NCBI GenBank assembly: GCA_963818205.1
Contig: CAWFRG010000004.1
Location: 256,826 to 320,825, forward strand
Reading direction: 5' to 3'
From: CAVVYV01 sp963818205
GTDB taxonomy: Bacteria > Actinomycetota > Thermoleophilia > Solirubrobacterales > 70-9
Length of the DNA stretch: 64,000 nt
Below are positions 40,842 to 50,770 of the stretch, piece by piece. Each line of letters begins with the position of its first letter. The first letter of the stretch is position 1. The notes below the pieces were generated by a model that was given only the letters and a program-made list of their open reading frames with translations, was not told the DNA's origin and made no database searches. The translations under genes were made by a program, and so were the position numbers.

Positions 40842-41668
40842 TTACCCGGCCCTGGCCGCCTCACGCATCGCCTCCAGGGGCGGCTCGAGCCCGGTCCAGA
40901 TCCGCAGCGACTCCCCTCCCTGGCGGACCAGGACCTCCAGCCCGTCCACCACGGTCGCCCCCCTCCTCCGGGCCTCGCGGACCAATCTGGTCTCCTCGCC
41001 GCCGTAGACCAGGTCGACCAGGATCGGCCGGGCGTCGAAGCGTCGGGGATCGATCGGCAGCTGCTCGAACGGATCCTCGCCCGCCAGTCCCACCGAGGTG
41101 CAGTTGGCGATCAGCTCATAGGCGACCGGTTCGATCTCCTCGGCCGACACCGTCGCGATCCGGCCCTCTACCTCGGACCGCCGCCAGGTCGCGGACGAGC
41201 CGCGTCGGCGCGCTCGCCGGTTCGGTTCCAGACGTCGACGCTCGCTCCCGCGGCCGGCGAGGGCCCAGGCGGCCGCCCGCGCCGACCCCCCCGCTCCCAG
41301 CACCAGCGCCCGCTTCCCGGCGGGCGAGGCGGGCAGCGCCGCCAGAAGCCCGGGCGCGTCGGTGTTCTCGGCGCGAATCACGCCATCGCCGAAGCTGAGG
41401 GTGTTGGCCGCGCCGATCTCGGATGGCCGCCGCCGAGGCCTCGCCGGCGACCGCCAGCGCCGCCTCCTTGTGGGGGATGGTGACGTTGGCGCCGACGAAG
41501 CCGCGATCCGGGGAGCTTCCGGGTGCGCTCCTCGAAGTCCTCCGGCGCGAGGTCGAGCGCCTCGTAGCTCCACTCGTTGGCGAGCCCCAGCTCCCGCAGG
41601 GCGGCGTTCTGCATCGCCGGCGAGCGCGAGTGCGAGACCGGATGGCCGAGAACCGCGAGGCGCTTCAC
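40842..41668 (-). CDS. aroE: Shikimate dehydrogenase, frame broken several times
   Basis: NADP-dependent reduction of 3-dehydroshikimate. Pieces in order: GTG 41668 opening VKRLAVLGHPVSHSRSPAMQ (shikimate-binding SxS); then, in another frame, GFVGANVTIPHKEAALAVAG (catalytic Lys); then EIGAANTLSFGDGVIRAENT with DAPGLLAAL; the NADP-binding ALVLGAGGSARAAAWALAG; then VAYELIANCTSVGLAGEDPF and LVDLVYGGEETRLV. At least four indels lie between 41535 and 41190. All functional motifs are present, so sequence error is more likely than decay. It sits 26 bp downstream of mltG. Confidence 0.82.
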
Positions 41669-41694
41669 GGCGCGGCGAGGCGCTGGCGCTCGGG

Positions 41695-43089
41695 TCAGCA
41701 CTCGGTCGGCGAGCCGCCCTGCTCCTGGAGCGCCTGCTGGTACTGGGCGTTGAACTGCTCGAACTGGGCCTCGTTGGCGGCGAAGTTGTGCTCGCATGTC
41801 CCGGGCTTGACCACGTAGAAGAGATAGTTGACCTTCGCCGGGTGGGCGGCGGCCCGGATCGCATCGAGGCCGGGGTTGCCGATCGGGGTCGGCGGGAGCC
41901 CCAGGTGGGTCCGGGTGTTGTAGGCCGAGGGCGACTCGAGCTGCGACTGGGTGATCTGGTCCTCGTAGTTGTTGAACTCGTAGCGGGTGGTGGCGTCGAT
42001 CGCCAGCGGCATCCCCCGCCTCAGGCGGTTGTAGATCACCGCGGCGACCAGCGGGCGCTCCTTCGCCACCGCGACCTCGCGGTCAACCATCGAGGCGATG
42101 ATCAGGACGTCGTAGGGGGTGAGGTTCTTCTTCTTCGCGTAGGCGAGGTCGACCTTGGCGAAGTTCTGCTTGAAGGCCTCGAGCTGCTCGGGGATGAGCG
42201 CGTTGACGTCGGACCCCGGATCGAGCTGGTAGGTCGCCGGGAACAGGAACCCCTCGAGGCTCGGGGGATTGACGGCCCCGTACTGGGCGGGGTCGAATCC
42301 CTGGAAGCTCCTCGTCGCCGCCAGGTAGTCGCCGCCGATCCCGACGTCGGCGATGATCGGCGCCATCTGGGCCCTCGGGAGGCCCTCGGGGAGGGTGAGG
42401 GTCACCTTGCCGCCGCTGCTGGTGAGCTCGTCGATCGCCGCCCCGTAGCTCATGTTGGCGGCGAGGACGTAGCGCCCGGCCTGGACGTCGCCCTCCTTCC
42501 CGGCGAGCCTCAGGCGGATCTGAAAGAGGCCGCCGTTGGAGACGACGTCGTTCTCGGTGAGGATGTCCGCGATCTCGCCGGCGGTGGCGCCCTCGGGGAC
42601 GTTGACGATCACCTGACCCTCGCCGTCGCCCTTGAAGGGCTGGAAGAGCGCGAACAGGAACCAGGCGAGCAGGAGGCCGACCAGGGTCAGCGCCAGGGCG
42701 ACGATCCTGCGGCGGCGATAGTTGCCCGACCTCGCCGGCCGCCCACCGCCCCCACGTCCGAAGCGGCGCCGCGGCCGCCCGGCCGGCCGCGGCCCGCTCA
42801 CGCCCGGTGGCCCTCTGCCGGCGGTCTGCTCCGGTAGCCGGGGCGTGGCGTCCGCCTCGCCGCCCGAGATCCGGCCGAAGCCGCCGGTGCCCTGGCCGTC
42901 GGAGCTCGCCCGCTTGCCGCTCTTCTTCCGGCGCGCCTCGCGCTCACGGCGGCGCCGCTCCCGCTCGATCGCGGCGGGGTCGTCCCGCCCGAACTCGTCG
43001 GTGGGCGGCTGCCGCGAGTCGCCGGGACCGTCCTCGCCGGTGGGCTGAGGTTCCCCTCGGTGTCGGCGAACCAGTCCTCGCGCTCGCAT
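41695..43089 (-). CDS. mltG: Endolytic murein transglycosylase MltG
   Basis: A membrane-anchored YceG/MltG-family lytic transglycosylase that cleaves nascent glycan strands. It has a long, charged cytoplasmic N-terminus of about 130 residues (RERRRREREARRKKSGKRAS), a TM helix (IVALALTLVGLLLAWFLFAL), a LysM-like region (VNVPEGATAGEIADILTEND) and the catalytic domain with PSLEGFLFPATYQL, DVLIIASMVDREVAVAKERP and GLPPTPIGNPGLDAIRAAAHP. Where the family has ASIVExE, this copy has ASMVDRE, an Asp at the usual catalytic Glu. ATG 43089 overlaps the ruvX stop (TGATG). Confidence 0.88.
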   Translation of the reverse strand: MRARGLVRRHRGEPQPTGEDGPGDSRQPPTDEFGRDDPAAIERERRRREREARRKKSGKRASSDGQGTGGFGRISGGEADATPRLPEQTAGRGPPGVSGPRPAGRPRRRFGRGGGGRPARSGNYRRRRIVALALTLVGLLLAWFLFALFQPFKGDGEGQVIVNVPEGATAGEIADILTENDVVSNGGLFQIRLRLAGKEGDVQAGRYVLAANMSYGAAIDELTSSGGKVTLTLPEGLPRAQMAPIIADVGIGGDYLAATRSFQGFDPAQYGAVNPPSLEGFLFPATYQLDPGSDVNALIPEQLEAFKQNFAKVDLAYAKKKNLTPYDVLIIASMVDREVAVAKERPLVAAVIYNRLRRGMPLAIDATTRYEFNNYEDQITQSQLESPSAYNTRTHLGLPPTPIGNPGLDAIRAAAHPAKVNYLFYVVKPGTCEHNFAANEAQFEQFNAQYQQALQEQGGSPTEC

Positions 43090-43510
43090 CAATCGCGTCT
43101 CCTCGGCTTCGCCTCCGGGGACGCCCGAGCTGCGGCCTCGACGCGAGATAGCCCTCGAGCAGGTGGGCGGCGGCCAGCGAGTCGGGGTCGCCCCGCGCAC
43201 CCTCGCGGGCGCTGCGCTCGGCCATCGTCGTGGTCAGACGCTCGTCGTACATCTCAACGGGCAGATCGAGTAATCCCTCCAGCTCCGCCGCGAAAGCGCG
43301 GCTGAGCCTGGCTTGCTCGCCCTCCTCCCCGCTCAGCGAGACCGGCAAACCGACGACGACGCGCTCGGCGCCGTGTTCCTTGGCCAGCTGCGCGATCCGC
43401 TCCGCCTCGGGTGGCTCGACCGCGGAGAGCGGCCGCACCAGCGTCCCGGTCGGATCAGAGATCGCGCAACCGCATCGTGCGGTCCCGTAATCGAGCGCGA
43501 GCACCCGCAA
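43089..43510 (-). CDS. ruvX: Holliday junction resolvase-like RuvX/YqgF, frame probably broken near its 3' end
   Basis: An RNase H-fold protein implicated in pre-16S rRNA processing. It starts TTG 43510 or GTG 43504 (VLALDYGTARCGCAISDPTG, first catalytic Asp), then VVVGLPVSLSGEEGEQARLS, MYDERLTTTMAE (catalytic Glu) and the terminal DPDSLAAAHLLEGYLASR (last Asp). After that the frame runs on into mltG. Skipping about one base near 43140 gives VEAAARASPEAKPRRRD and a TGA overlapping the mltG ATG. The 5' end is in the same open frame as the alaS tail. Confidence 0.78.
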
Positions 43511-43520
43511 CAGGCTAAGA

Positions 43521-46137
43521 TCATCGGCGAGCTTCGACTCGATCGCCTCGCGGGCCTTCGCCAGGGCCTCGTCCAGCCTGGAGGCGTCCCTGACCGCCCG
43601 CCTGGGCGACGTTCTCGCGGCCGCCGCCCCCGCCGCCGACGATCGCCGCCGCCTCGCGCACGACCTCGGCGGCGGAGAGCCCACGCTTGACCACGGCCTC
43701 GCTGAAGCTCGCCACCAGGGCGACCTTGCCGTCGGCGGCCCCTCCGAGCACCACGGCCGCATCCCCCGCCCGAGACTTGATCCGGTCGGCGAGGTCGAGC
43801 AGCGACTGCTGGTCGGCGTCGTGCCCGCGGCCGACGAAGACGGTGATCCCGCCGACCTTTTGGCCCGCGGCCGCGATCTCCTCGGCCTTCGCCGAGAGGT
43901 CCTCTGTGCCCGCCCGCCGCGCCTGGTCCTCCAGTTGCTCGAGCCGTTCCGCCATTCGCCTCGCCCCGGCGACCGGGTCCTGCTCGGAGCCGAGCAGCCT
44001 CCCCACCTCGCTCAGCGCCCGCGAGCGCTCCCGGAACCAGTCGATCGCCGCCGGCCCGGTCAGGGCCTCGATCCGGCGGACGTTGGCGGCGCTCGATCCC
44101 TCATGAACGATCGTGAGGATCCCGATCTCGGCGGTGTTGGCGACATGGGTGCCGCCGCAGAGCTCGCGGGAGACGTCCTCGACCTCGATCACCCGCACCC
44201 AGTCTCCGTACTTCTCGCCAAACAGTGCCATCGCCCCGAGCCGCTCCGCCTCGCTGCGGGACATCTGCAGGGCGCGGACCGGGTGGCTCTCCTTGATCCA
44301 CTCGTTCACCCGATCGTCGATGTCCTCGACCTCCTCGGCGGAGAGCGGGGCGCCGTGGGTGAAGTCGAAGCGGAGCTTGTCGGGCCGGACCGCGGAGCCC
44401 GCCTGGCGGACGTGGGAGCCGAGCCGCTCGCGGAGGGCGGCGTGGAGGAGGTGGGTGGCGGTGTGGTTTCGCATCGTCGCGTGGCGGGCGACCCGGTCGA
44501 CCTCGGCCTCGACCCGCGTCCCGGGCTCGAGGCCGGCCTCCAGCCGGAGGGCCTGGTCGTCGCCGACCCGGTAGACGTCCAGCACCGAGACCTCCTTGCC
44601 GTTCGCGCGCACCACCCCCGTGTCGGCGACCTGGCCGCCCCCCTCGGCGTAGAAGGGGCTCTCCTCGAGCTTGGCGAGGAAGGAGCCGTTCGCCCGCTCG
44701 GCGGCGAGGAGGCTGGTCTCAGCGCGGAGCTTCTCGTAGCCGACGAAGCGGCTCGGCGGAGCCTGCGAGGCGAAGGCGAGGACCTTGCCGTGGCTGTCCT
44801 CGGAGCCGTGCGCGGTGGCTGTCCCCACCCGGGCTCGCTGGCGCTGCTCCTCCATCAGCTCCTCGAAGCCCTGGTCGTCGACCGCCAGCCCCTGCTCGGC
44901 GAGGAGCTCCTTGGTCAGGTCGTAGGGAAAGCCGTAGGTGTCATGGAGCTTGAAGGCGTCGGCAGCGTCGACCCAGGAGGTCTCGTCGGCCCTCGCCTGC
45001 TCGATCAGCTCGGCGAGCATCTGGGTCCCGCGGTCGAGGGTGACGCCGAAGCTCTCCTCCTCGTCGCGAACCCAGCGGATAACCGTCTCCCGCTCGGCCG
45101 CCAGCTCGGGGTACGCCGGGCGCGAGCAGCTCGAGGGAGCGGTCCGCAAATCGCTCCATGAACGGCGCCTCGAGCCCGATCGCGCGGCCCTGCTGGATCG
45201 CCCGCCGCATGATCCGCCGGAGGACGTAGCCGCGGTCCTCGTTGGAGGGAACGACCCCGTCGGCGATCAGGGCGGCGGTGCCGCGGGAGTGGTCGGCGAG
45301 GATCCGCATCGCCCGGGTGGTGGCGCCGCCGTCGCCGTAGGAGCGCCCGGAGAGCTCCTCGGCGAGCTCGACCAGCGGCCGGAGGACATCGGTCTCGAAC
45401 ACCGAGTCGACGTCCTGGAGGATCGCCGCCATCCGCTCGAGCCCCATGCCGGTGTCGATGTTCTTCATCGGCAGCTCGGTGAGGGTGCCGTCCTCGGCGA
45501 GGTCGTAGGTCATGAAGACGTGGTTCCAGTACTCGACGAAGCGGTCGGTGTCGTCGCCCGGGCGGTCCTCGGCGGCGCCGAAGTCTTCACCGCGATCGAG
45601 GTAGAGCTCCGAGCAGGGGCCACAGGGCCCGGTCGGGCCGGCCTGCCAGAAGTTCTCCGAGCGCGGCAGCGGCACGATCCGATCCTCGGGGACGCCGACC
45701 CGCTTCCAGATCTCGATCGCCTCGGCGTCGGGGCCGAGCCCGAGCTCCTCGTCTCCCTCGAAGACCGTCACCCAGATCTGCTCGGGGTCGAGGCCGAAGC
45801 CCTCGACCGAGAGCTCCCACCCCCAGGCGATCGACTCGGCCTTGAAGTAGTCGCCGAAGCTCCAGTTGCCGAGCATCTCGAAGAAGGTGAGGTGTCGCGC
45901 GGTGTTGCCGACCTGCTCGATGTCGGTGGTGCGGAAGCAGCGCTGGACGTCGGCGACCCGGGCGGCTGGCGGCTCTCCCTGGCCGAGGAAGTAGGGCTTG
46001 AAAGGCTGCATCCCGGCCGTGGTCAGGAGCACCGAGGGGTCGTGCGCGGCGGGCACCAGCGAGGCCGAGGGAACGATCTTGTGCCCCCGCTCCTCGAAGA
46101 AGGAGAGATAGGTGCTGCGGATCTCGTCGGCCTTCAT
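43521..46137 (-). CDS. alaS: Alanyl-tRNA synthetase, frame broken twice
   Basis: Charges tRNA-Ala. Start ATG 46137: MKADEIRSTYLSFFEERGHK, class II motifs RCFRTTDIEQVGNTARHLTF and NIDTGMGLERMAAILQ. An indel near 45125 joins RSLELLAP to YPELAAERETVIRW. The editing domain carries the metal-binding HTATHLLHAALRE and ELCGGTHVANTAEIGI. The C-Ala end GGGGGGRENVAQAGG runs out of frame near 43600 and resumes as SRLDEALAKAREAIESKLAD. A TAGACT box 8 nt before the ATG. Essential gene, so the breaks are likely errors. Confidence 0.93.
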
Positions 46138-46151
46138 CGCCCCCCAGTCTA
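46138..46151 (-). promoter_or_regulatory. Leaderless-type -10 box for alaS
   Basis: On the minus strand TAGACT, 8 nt, ATG; the 8 nt include a G-run that could alternatively act as a weak ribosome binding site. Confidence 0.35.
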
Positions 46152-46191
46152 GGTTTGCGACCGGGGGCCTGCCGACGTCCTGAGGGGCGGG

Positions 46192-47629
46192 TCAGGCGAT
46201 CGTGCCATGCCCGACGACCAGGTCGTCGTCCATCAGGCAGGCCAGCTGGCCCGGGGCGACGCCGTCGACGGGCTCGGCGAGGAGGACCGTGCCCTCGCCG
46301 TCGTCAGCCGCCGAATCGAGCTCGACGGTGCATGGCCGGACTGGGGCGTGGGATCGGAGCCTGACCGAATTGACCCGGCTGGGTTCGCGGTGAAACCGCG
46401 CTCCCCGAATCCTCACCCGCGAGGTTCCGAGCTGCTCGCGCGGGCCGACCACCACCCGGTTGGAGGCGGCGTCCTTCTCCAGCACGTACATCGGCGCGGA
46501 GCCGCCCACCCCGAGGCCCCGCCGCTGGCCGACGGTGAAGTTCTGATGTCCCTGGTGGGTGCCAACCCGCCGGCCGGAGCGTTCGACCAGCTCGCCCCGG
46601 CGCTCGGTCAGGCCGCCGTGGCGGCGGAGGAACTCTCGCTTGCCCTGGCCGGCGAGGAAGCAGAGGTCCTGGCTCTCGGCTCGGCCGGCGACCTCGAGGC
46701 CGGCGGCCGTGGCGATCTCGCGAACCTCAGGCTTGGTCAGGTCGGCGAGCGGGAAGCGAAGGCGGGCGAGCGAGGCCGGGCCCAGGCGCGCGAGCATGTA
46801 GGTCTGGTCCTTCGCGGGGTCGGCCGGCCCGGCCAGCAGCGGCCCTTCGCCGTCGTCGGCGATTCGCGCGTAGTGCCCGGTGACCAGGGCATCGGCGCCC
46901 AGCCGCTCGGCGAGCGCGATCATCGCGTCGATCCGGACCTCGCCGTTGCAGAGGACGCAGGGGTTGGGGGTGCGTCCTTGGGCGTATCCCTCGATGAAGG
47001 GCGAGACGACGCCCTGGTGGAACTCCTCCCGGAGGTCCAGGGTCAGGTGCGGGATCCCCAGCGAGTGGGCGAGCCGCCGGGCGCGAAGCACCGCCTCGGG
47101 GGAACAGCAGCTCCGCTCGCCGTCGGTGGCCGGGTCGGCCCAGAGCTTCAGGGTTACCGCCGCGACCTCGACCCCGCGCCGGCGCTCGCGTAGAGCGGCG
47201 ACGGCCGAGTCGACCCCGCCGCTGAGGGCGACCAGGACCCGATCGGGCCGGCTCTCGGCCAGAGGGGCACCGGACGCCGCGAGCGAGGAGAGCGCGCGGT
47301 GGAGGGCGTCAGCCGCCAGCTCCGCGGCGTGGCTGTGGCTCGGGGCGAGGCCGCCGAGCTCGGAGGCGATCTGTTTCGGGTCGATGCGGGCCGCCTCCAG
47401 CACCGAGCCGCCCTCGGCAAGCTCGGCAGTCGCCGCGGTCGCCGCCGCGGTCGCCGCGCAGCCCTCGGCGTCGTAGCTGACCCGCTCGAGGCGCCCCGCC
47501 TGCTGCCAGCACCGAGACCCTGACCAGGTCGCCGCAGGGAGCGCCGCCGGCGGACCCGGAATGCGACCCCTGCGGGGCGGGCCCGCGCCGCGAGCGGTCG
47601 CTCAGGTAGTGATCGATCGCCTCTGATAG
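46192..47629 (-). CDS. mnmA: tRNA 2-thiouridylase MnmA with NifU-like N-terminal domain, frame broken once
   Basis: MnmA makes s2U34 in tRNA. The MnmA part begins near 47250 with PP-loop LVALSGGVDSAVAALRERRR, then NPCVLCNGEVRID and SQDLCFLAGQGK (the two catalytic Cys) and the C-terminal TVGQRRGLGVG domain. Upstream in the same transcript is a NifU_N-like domain: LSEAIDHYLSDRSRRG, PCGDLVRVSVL, then after an indel near 47486 RLERVSYDAEGCAATAAATA, ELGGLAPSHSHAAELAADAL. Two of the three NifU Cys are present (PCGD, EGCA); the third position is His (SHSHAAEL). No standard start codon is found upstream of 47629, so the N-terminus is approximate. Confidence 0.85.
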
Positions 47630-47863
47630 TTCGGACCTCGGTGCGAGCGGGTCTAAGTCGAGTTGCCCTTGCTCCGGAGGGGCGGCCTGGCGGTCGCTAG
47701 GAGGCTCCAGCCTGCCGTTTTCCGCTCCGGCTTGGTAACCCCGTGTAGCACAGGTGGTGGTCTACCGGCGACCCCGAGGGACCTCCGGACATCGACCCCC
47801 AAGCCAGTTGTGTTGGGTCAACGTTTGGAGCGGTTCGCGTACAGGCTCGGGCCTTCGCATAGG

Positions 47864-48216
47864 TTAGCTCGGCTCCTCGAGCAGGAACCAGGAGGAGATC
47901 AGGCCGTCGCGAATCCCGAGCTCGATCGCCACCGATGTGCGGTCACCGACCTCGCCGGACTCGCGCCAGACGTACTGGAGCTCGGCGTGCACCAGCACCC
48001 CGTCTTCGGTGCGCTCGATCGAGCCTGGGGACGTAGCGGCGGTCGAGGCTGTCGAAGGTCTTCCCGGACCACTCGATCGCCGCCCGGCGGCCGCGGTGGA
48101 CGGTGCGCTCGGTCCTGATCTCGACCTCGGGATGGACGAGCTCGCCCACCGCCACCTGGTCGCCTTCACTGAGGGCGGCGAGGAAGCGGCGAGCAAGCTC
48201 GTCGTCGTCGTGCGGC
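47864..48216 (-). CDS. SnoaL/NTF2-like protein, frame broken once
   Basis: Reconstructed as ELARRFLAALSEGDQVAVGE, LVHPEVEIRTERTVHRGRRA, EWSGKTFDSLDRRYVP, then after a 1-base change near 48028 GSIERTEDGVLVHAELQYVW and TSVAIELGIRDGLISSWFLL with terminal EEPS. This is a complete NTF2-fold sequence of about 115 residues, unlike the MSQENVE group. No ATG is visible just upstream; it begins directly after the stop of the membrane gene at 48228, probably co-transcribed. The 230 bp between 47630 and 47863 shows no gene. Confidence 0.6.
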
Positions 48217-48227
48217 GGCTCGGTCAG

Positions 48228-49244
48228 CTACCCGCCGCGCCGGAGGTTCTCGACGAAGCGCCGCGGCGCGTCGCCGAGGCTCGCCTCCCTGACCAGGCTG
48301 AGGCCGATGCCGAGGCCGCCGAGGATCAGCAGCACGATCGGCCAGCCGCCGAGCTTGGTCGGGTCTGGCGTGTCCGAGTCCAGATCGAAGCCCGCGATGA
48401 CCAGGAAGAAGAAGAGCCCGATCGCGCCGACGTAGACGGGTCCACGAACGCCGATCAGCGAGCCCAGTCCGACCAGGCCCAGCGAGATCACCAGCAACAG
48501 GATGTCCCAGAGCGCGGTGGTCTCGATCGGCTGCACCGAGGCGGTCGCGAGCGGGTTGAGGTTGACCACCGAGGTCACCCCCAGCGAGCAGGCGATCACG
48601 GCACTGATCCCCGCCGCGGTGAGCAGCTCCGAGGCCTTCCAGAGGCCCGGGTCGCCGGTGATGCCGGTGGCGCTCGACGCCTGCTGGTCGCCGCCCGGGT
48701 TGGTCCGCCAGAGATAGAGCGCACCAGCGAGCAGGCCGATCGCGAGGATCCCCAGGAGCCCGCGGTAGACGCCGAAGTGAGCGCCGATCCCGTCGGAGAG
48801 GATCTTGTTCCAGAGCTCCGACCAGGCGACGATCAGGGCGATCCCGCCGAGGAGCAGCTGGACGCGGATCCCCTTGACGGCACCGGCGTAGAAGCCGAGC
48901 GCCGCCACCACGGCGAAGATCCAGGCCAAGTTGAGCGAGGCGTCTGGGGTTTCGTCGATGACGTTGACCAGCTGGATCAGGGCCAGGGCGACGAAGATCA
49001 GCCCGAAGACGCTCCAGACCGCCTGCCAGGGGCGCAAGCCGCCGGTCGCCTCCACGGTCCGAATGGCGCCGCCGTAGAGGAGAACCGCCGGGATCGCCAG
49101 GATGATCAGGACGATGCCGTCGCTGTAGTCGCCCGCGACCGTCGACTTTCGCAGCAGCAGCATCAGCACTCCGATCCCGAACAGGAGAGCGCCGATTCCG
49201 CGCAGCGCATCGCGCGTGTCATCAGGCCTGAGCAGCTCGTTCAT
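48228..49244 (-). CDS. Polytopic membrane protein of unknown function
   Basis: A 338-residue protein with ten or so hydrophobic segments and short loops, beginning MNELLRPDDTRDALRGIGAL. Segments include LFGIGVLMLLL, GIVLIILAIPAVLLYGGAIR, AVWSVFGLIFVALALIQLVN, LAWIFAVVAALGFYAGAVKG and LLLVISLGLVGLGSLIGVRG. A cytoplasmic-type loop GDQQASSATGITGDPGL is in the middle. No Cys/His motifs or transporter signatures. Start ATG 49244 with AAAAGGAAA upstream. Upstream of an NTF2-like gene on the same strand. Confidence 0.6.
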   Translation of the reverse strand: MNELLRPDDTRDALRGIGALLFGIGVLMLLLRKSTVAGDYSDGIVLIILAIPAVLLYGGAIRTVEATGGLRPWQAVWSVFGLIFVALALIQLVNVIDETPDASLNLAWIFAVVAALGFYAGAVKGIRVQLLLGGIALIVAWSELWNKILSDGIGAHFGVYRGLLGILAIGLLAGALYLWRTNPGGDQQASSATGITGDPGLWKASELLTAAGISAVIACSLGVTSVVNLNPLATASVQPIETTALWDILLLVISLGLVGLGSLIGVRGPVYVGAIGLFFFLVIAGFDLDSDTPDPTKLGGWPIVLLILGGLGIGLSLVREASLGDAPRRFVENLRRGG

Positions 49245-49284
49245 GGTCTTCGTTTCCTTTTGGGGGAAGGGAACGGGCGGCAGC

Positions 49285-50766
49285 CTATAGGCCCGCTTTC
49301 AGGGTGGCGACCCGTGTGAAGGCCTGGTCGAGGAGGCCGCGGTCGAGCTCACCGGCCTTGGCCGCCTTCACCACCGCGTCGAAGCCCCTGGTCGCCGTGG
49401 CGCTCGAGCCGGCGAAGAGCGCGAGGTCGTTGCCCGCCGCCAGCGCCGCGACGGCGGCGTTGGCGGGGCTGGTCCCTTCGCTGATCGCGTCGCTCTCGAG
49501 ATCGTCGGTGACGATCACGCCCTCGAAGCCGAGCTGGTCGCGCAGCAGGCCCTGGACGATCGGGGGCGCCAGCGCCGCCGGCTCCGTCGATCCGAGGCCG
49601 GGATAAGCGGCGCTGGACATCATCACCAAGTCCACCCCGGCCTCGATCGCGTCCCGGAAGGGAATCAGGGCGGCGTTGATGTCCTCCTGGGTCGCCGCCA
49701 CCGTCACCGGGCCGAAATCGGTGTTGACGGTGGCGAGGCCGAGGCCCGGGAAGTGCTTGGCGGTGGCGGCGACGTTCGCGCCCTGCAGGCCCTCGATGAA
49801 AGCGACGCCGAGCTCGGAGACCAGGGCGGGATCGTCGCCGAAGCTGCGGTTGGCGATCGTCTCCGCGGTCGTCGGGCGCTCGACGTCGAGCACCGGAGCC
49901 AGATCGACGTTGACTCCCAGGCCGGCGAGGTAGGTGCCGGTGGCGTCCCCCTGCTCGCGGGCGAGGTCGGCGTCGCCGCTGTCTCCGATCTGGGCCGCGG
50001 ACTGGTCGGGCGGGCCCGGGAAGCCGCTTCACCTCGCCGCCCTCCTGGTCGATCATGACCAGGAGGGGCGGGTTGTCGCCGGCCCTGGCGGCGTCCTGAA
50101 GCTGGCCGACCTGCTGCTCGAGGGTGGTCTCGTTGCGCGGGACCACGATCACGCCGCCGAGCCGGCCCTTCCTGACGCTCCGCAGCACCTGCTCGCCCGG
50201 GCCCGACTTGCCGACCTTGCCGACGATCGTCTGCCCGACCACGCGCTTCAGCGGCAGCGGCTGCTCCTCCTCTTCTCCTCCCCCTCCGCCTCCGATCAGC
50301 GCGATCAGGCCGATGACGACGAGCAGGGCGACAGCGCCGCCGGCAATCGCCTGGCGCCGGCGCACCTTCGCCGGCAGGTCGCGGTGGCGCCGGTGCTCGC
50401 CGGTTGGATGCGGCCTCCGCGCGACGCGCTCGTACTCGCTCGTGCTCCGTCGCCGCTCCGCGGTGCCGGTGGCCGACCCGCTCTCCCCACCTCCGAAGGG
50501 GTCGGGCTCAAGCTCGGTACTCAGATCCTCGCCGAGCTCGTCGCGGACGATCTCGCCCTCGACGGGCAGCCCGAGCTCACGCTCCAGCGCCGCGCGCTCG
50601 GGGGACTCGGGCTCCAGCGACTCGCCCTCGGGGACTCCCGCTCGAGCGATTCGCCCTCACCGGTCTCGGAGCGCGAGTGGCGGCGGCGCTCGCGCGGCGG
50701 TGGCTCGGTCCAGTCGAAGTCGTCGAACTCGTCGTCTCCGGACCAGTCGTCGCCGCGCTCAGCCAT
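49285..50766 (-). CDS. GH3 N-terminal domain (NagZ-like) membrane protein, frame broken
   Basis: ATG 50766 opens an acidic cytoplasmic domain (MAERGDDWSGDDEFDDFDWT), which after an indel near 50600 continues ELGLPVEGEIVRDELGEDLS. Then come basic residues, a TM helix (AIAGGAVALLVVIGLIALIG) and an extracellular GH3 barrel: VVGQTIVGKVGKSGPGE, LVMIDQEGGEVKRLPGP, an indel near 50030, DLAPVLDVERPTTA, AATAKHFPGLGLATVNTDFG, and GFEGVIVTDDLESDAI with the nucleophile Asp. The NagZ His of the acid/base loop (HGDTAVDSH) is not present. Likely a peptidoglycan or glycan-binding relative of beta-N-acetylhexosaminidase. It starts 4 bp after the aspS stop. Confidence 0.8.
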
Positions 50767-50770
50767 CTCC

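Noticed and set aside
43521..43762. Natural AlaS-RuvX fusion, since the alaS tail and ruvX share an open frame
   Set aside because: The shared frame arises only after an indel in alaS near 43600; ruvX has a good TTG/GTG start and both proteins are complete as separate genes in the family.
43089..46137. Programmed ribosomal frameshifting as the cause of broken frames
   Set aside because: The breaks lie at different positions without a slippery heptamer plus pseudoknot pattern and affect unrelated genes, some several times.
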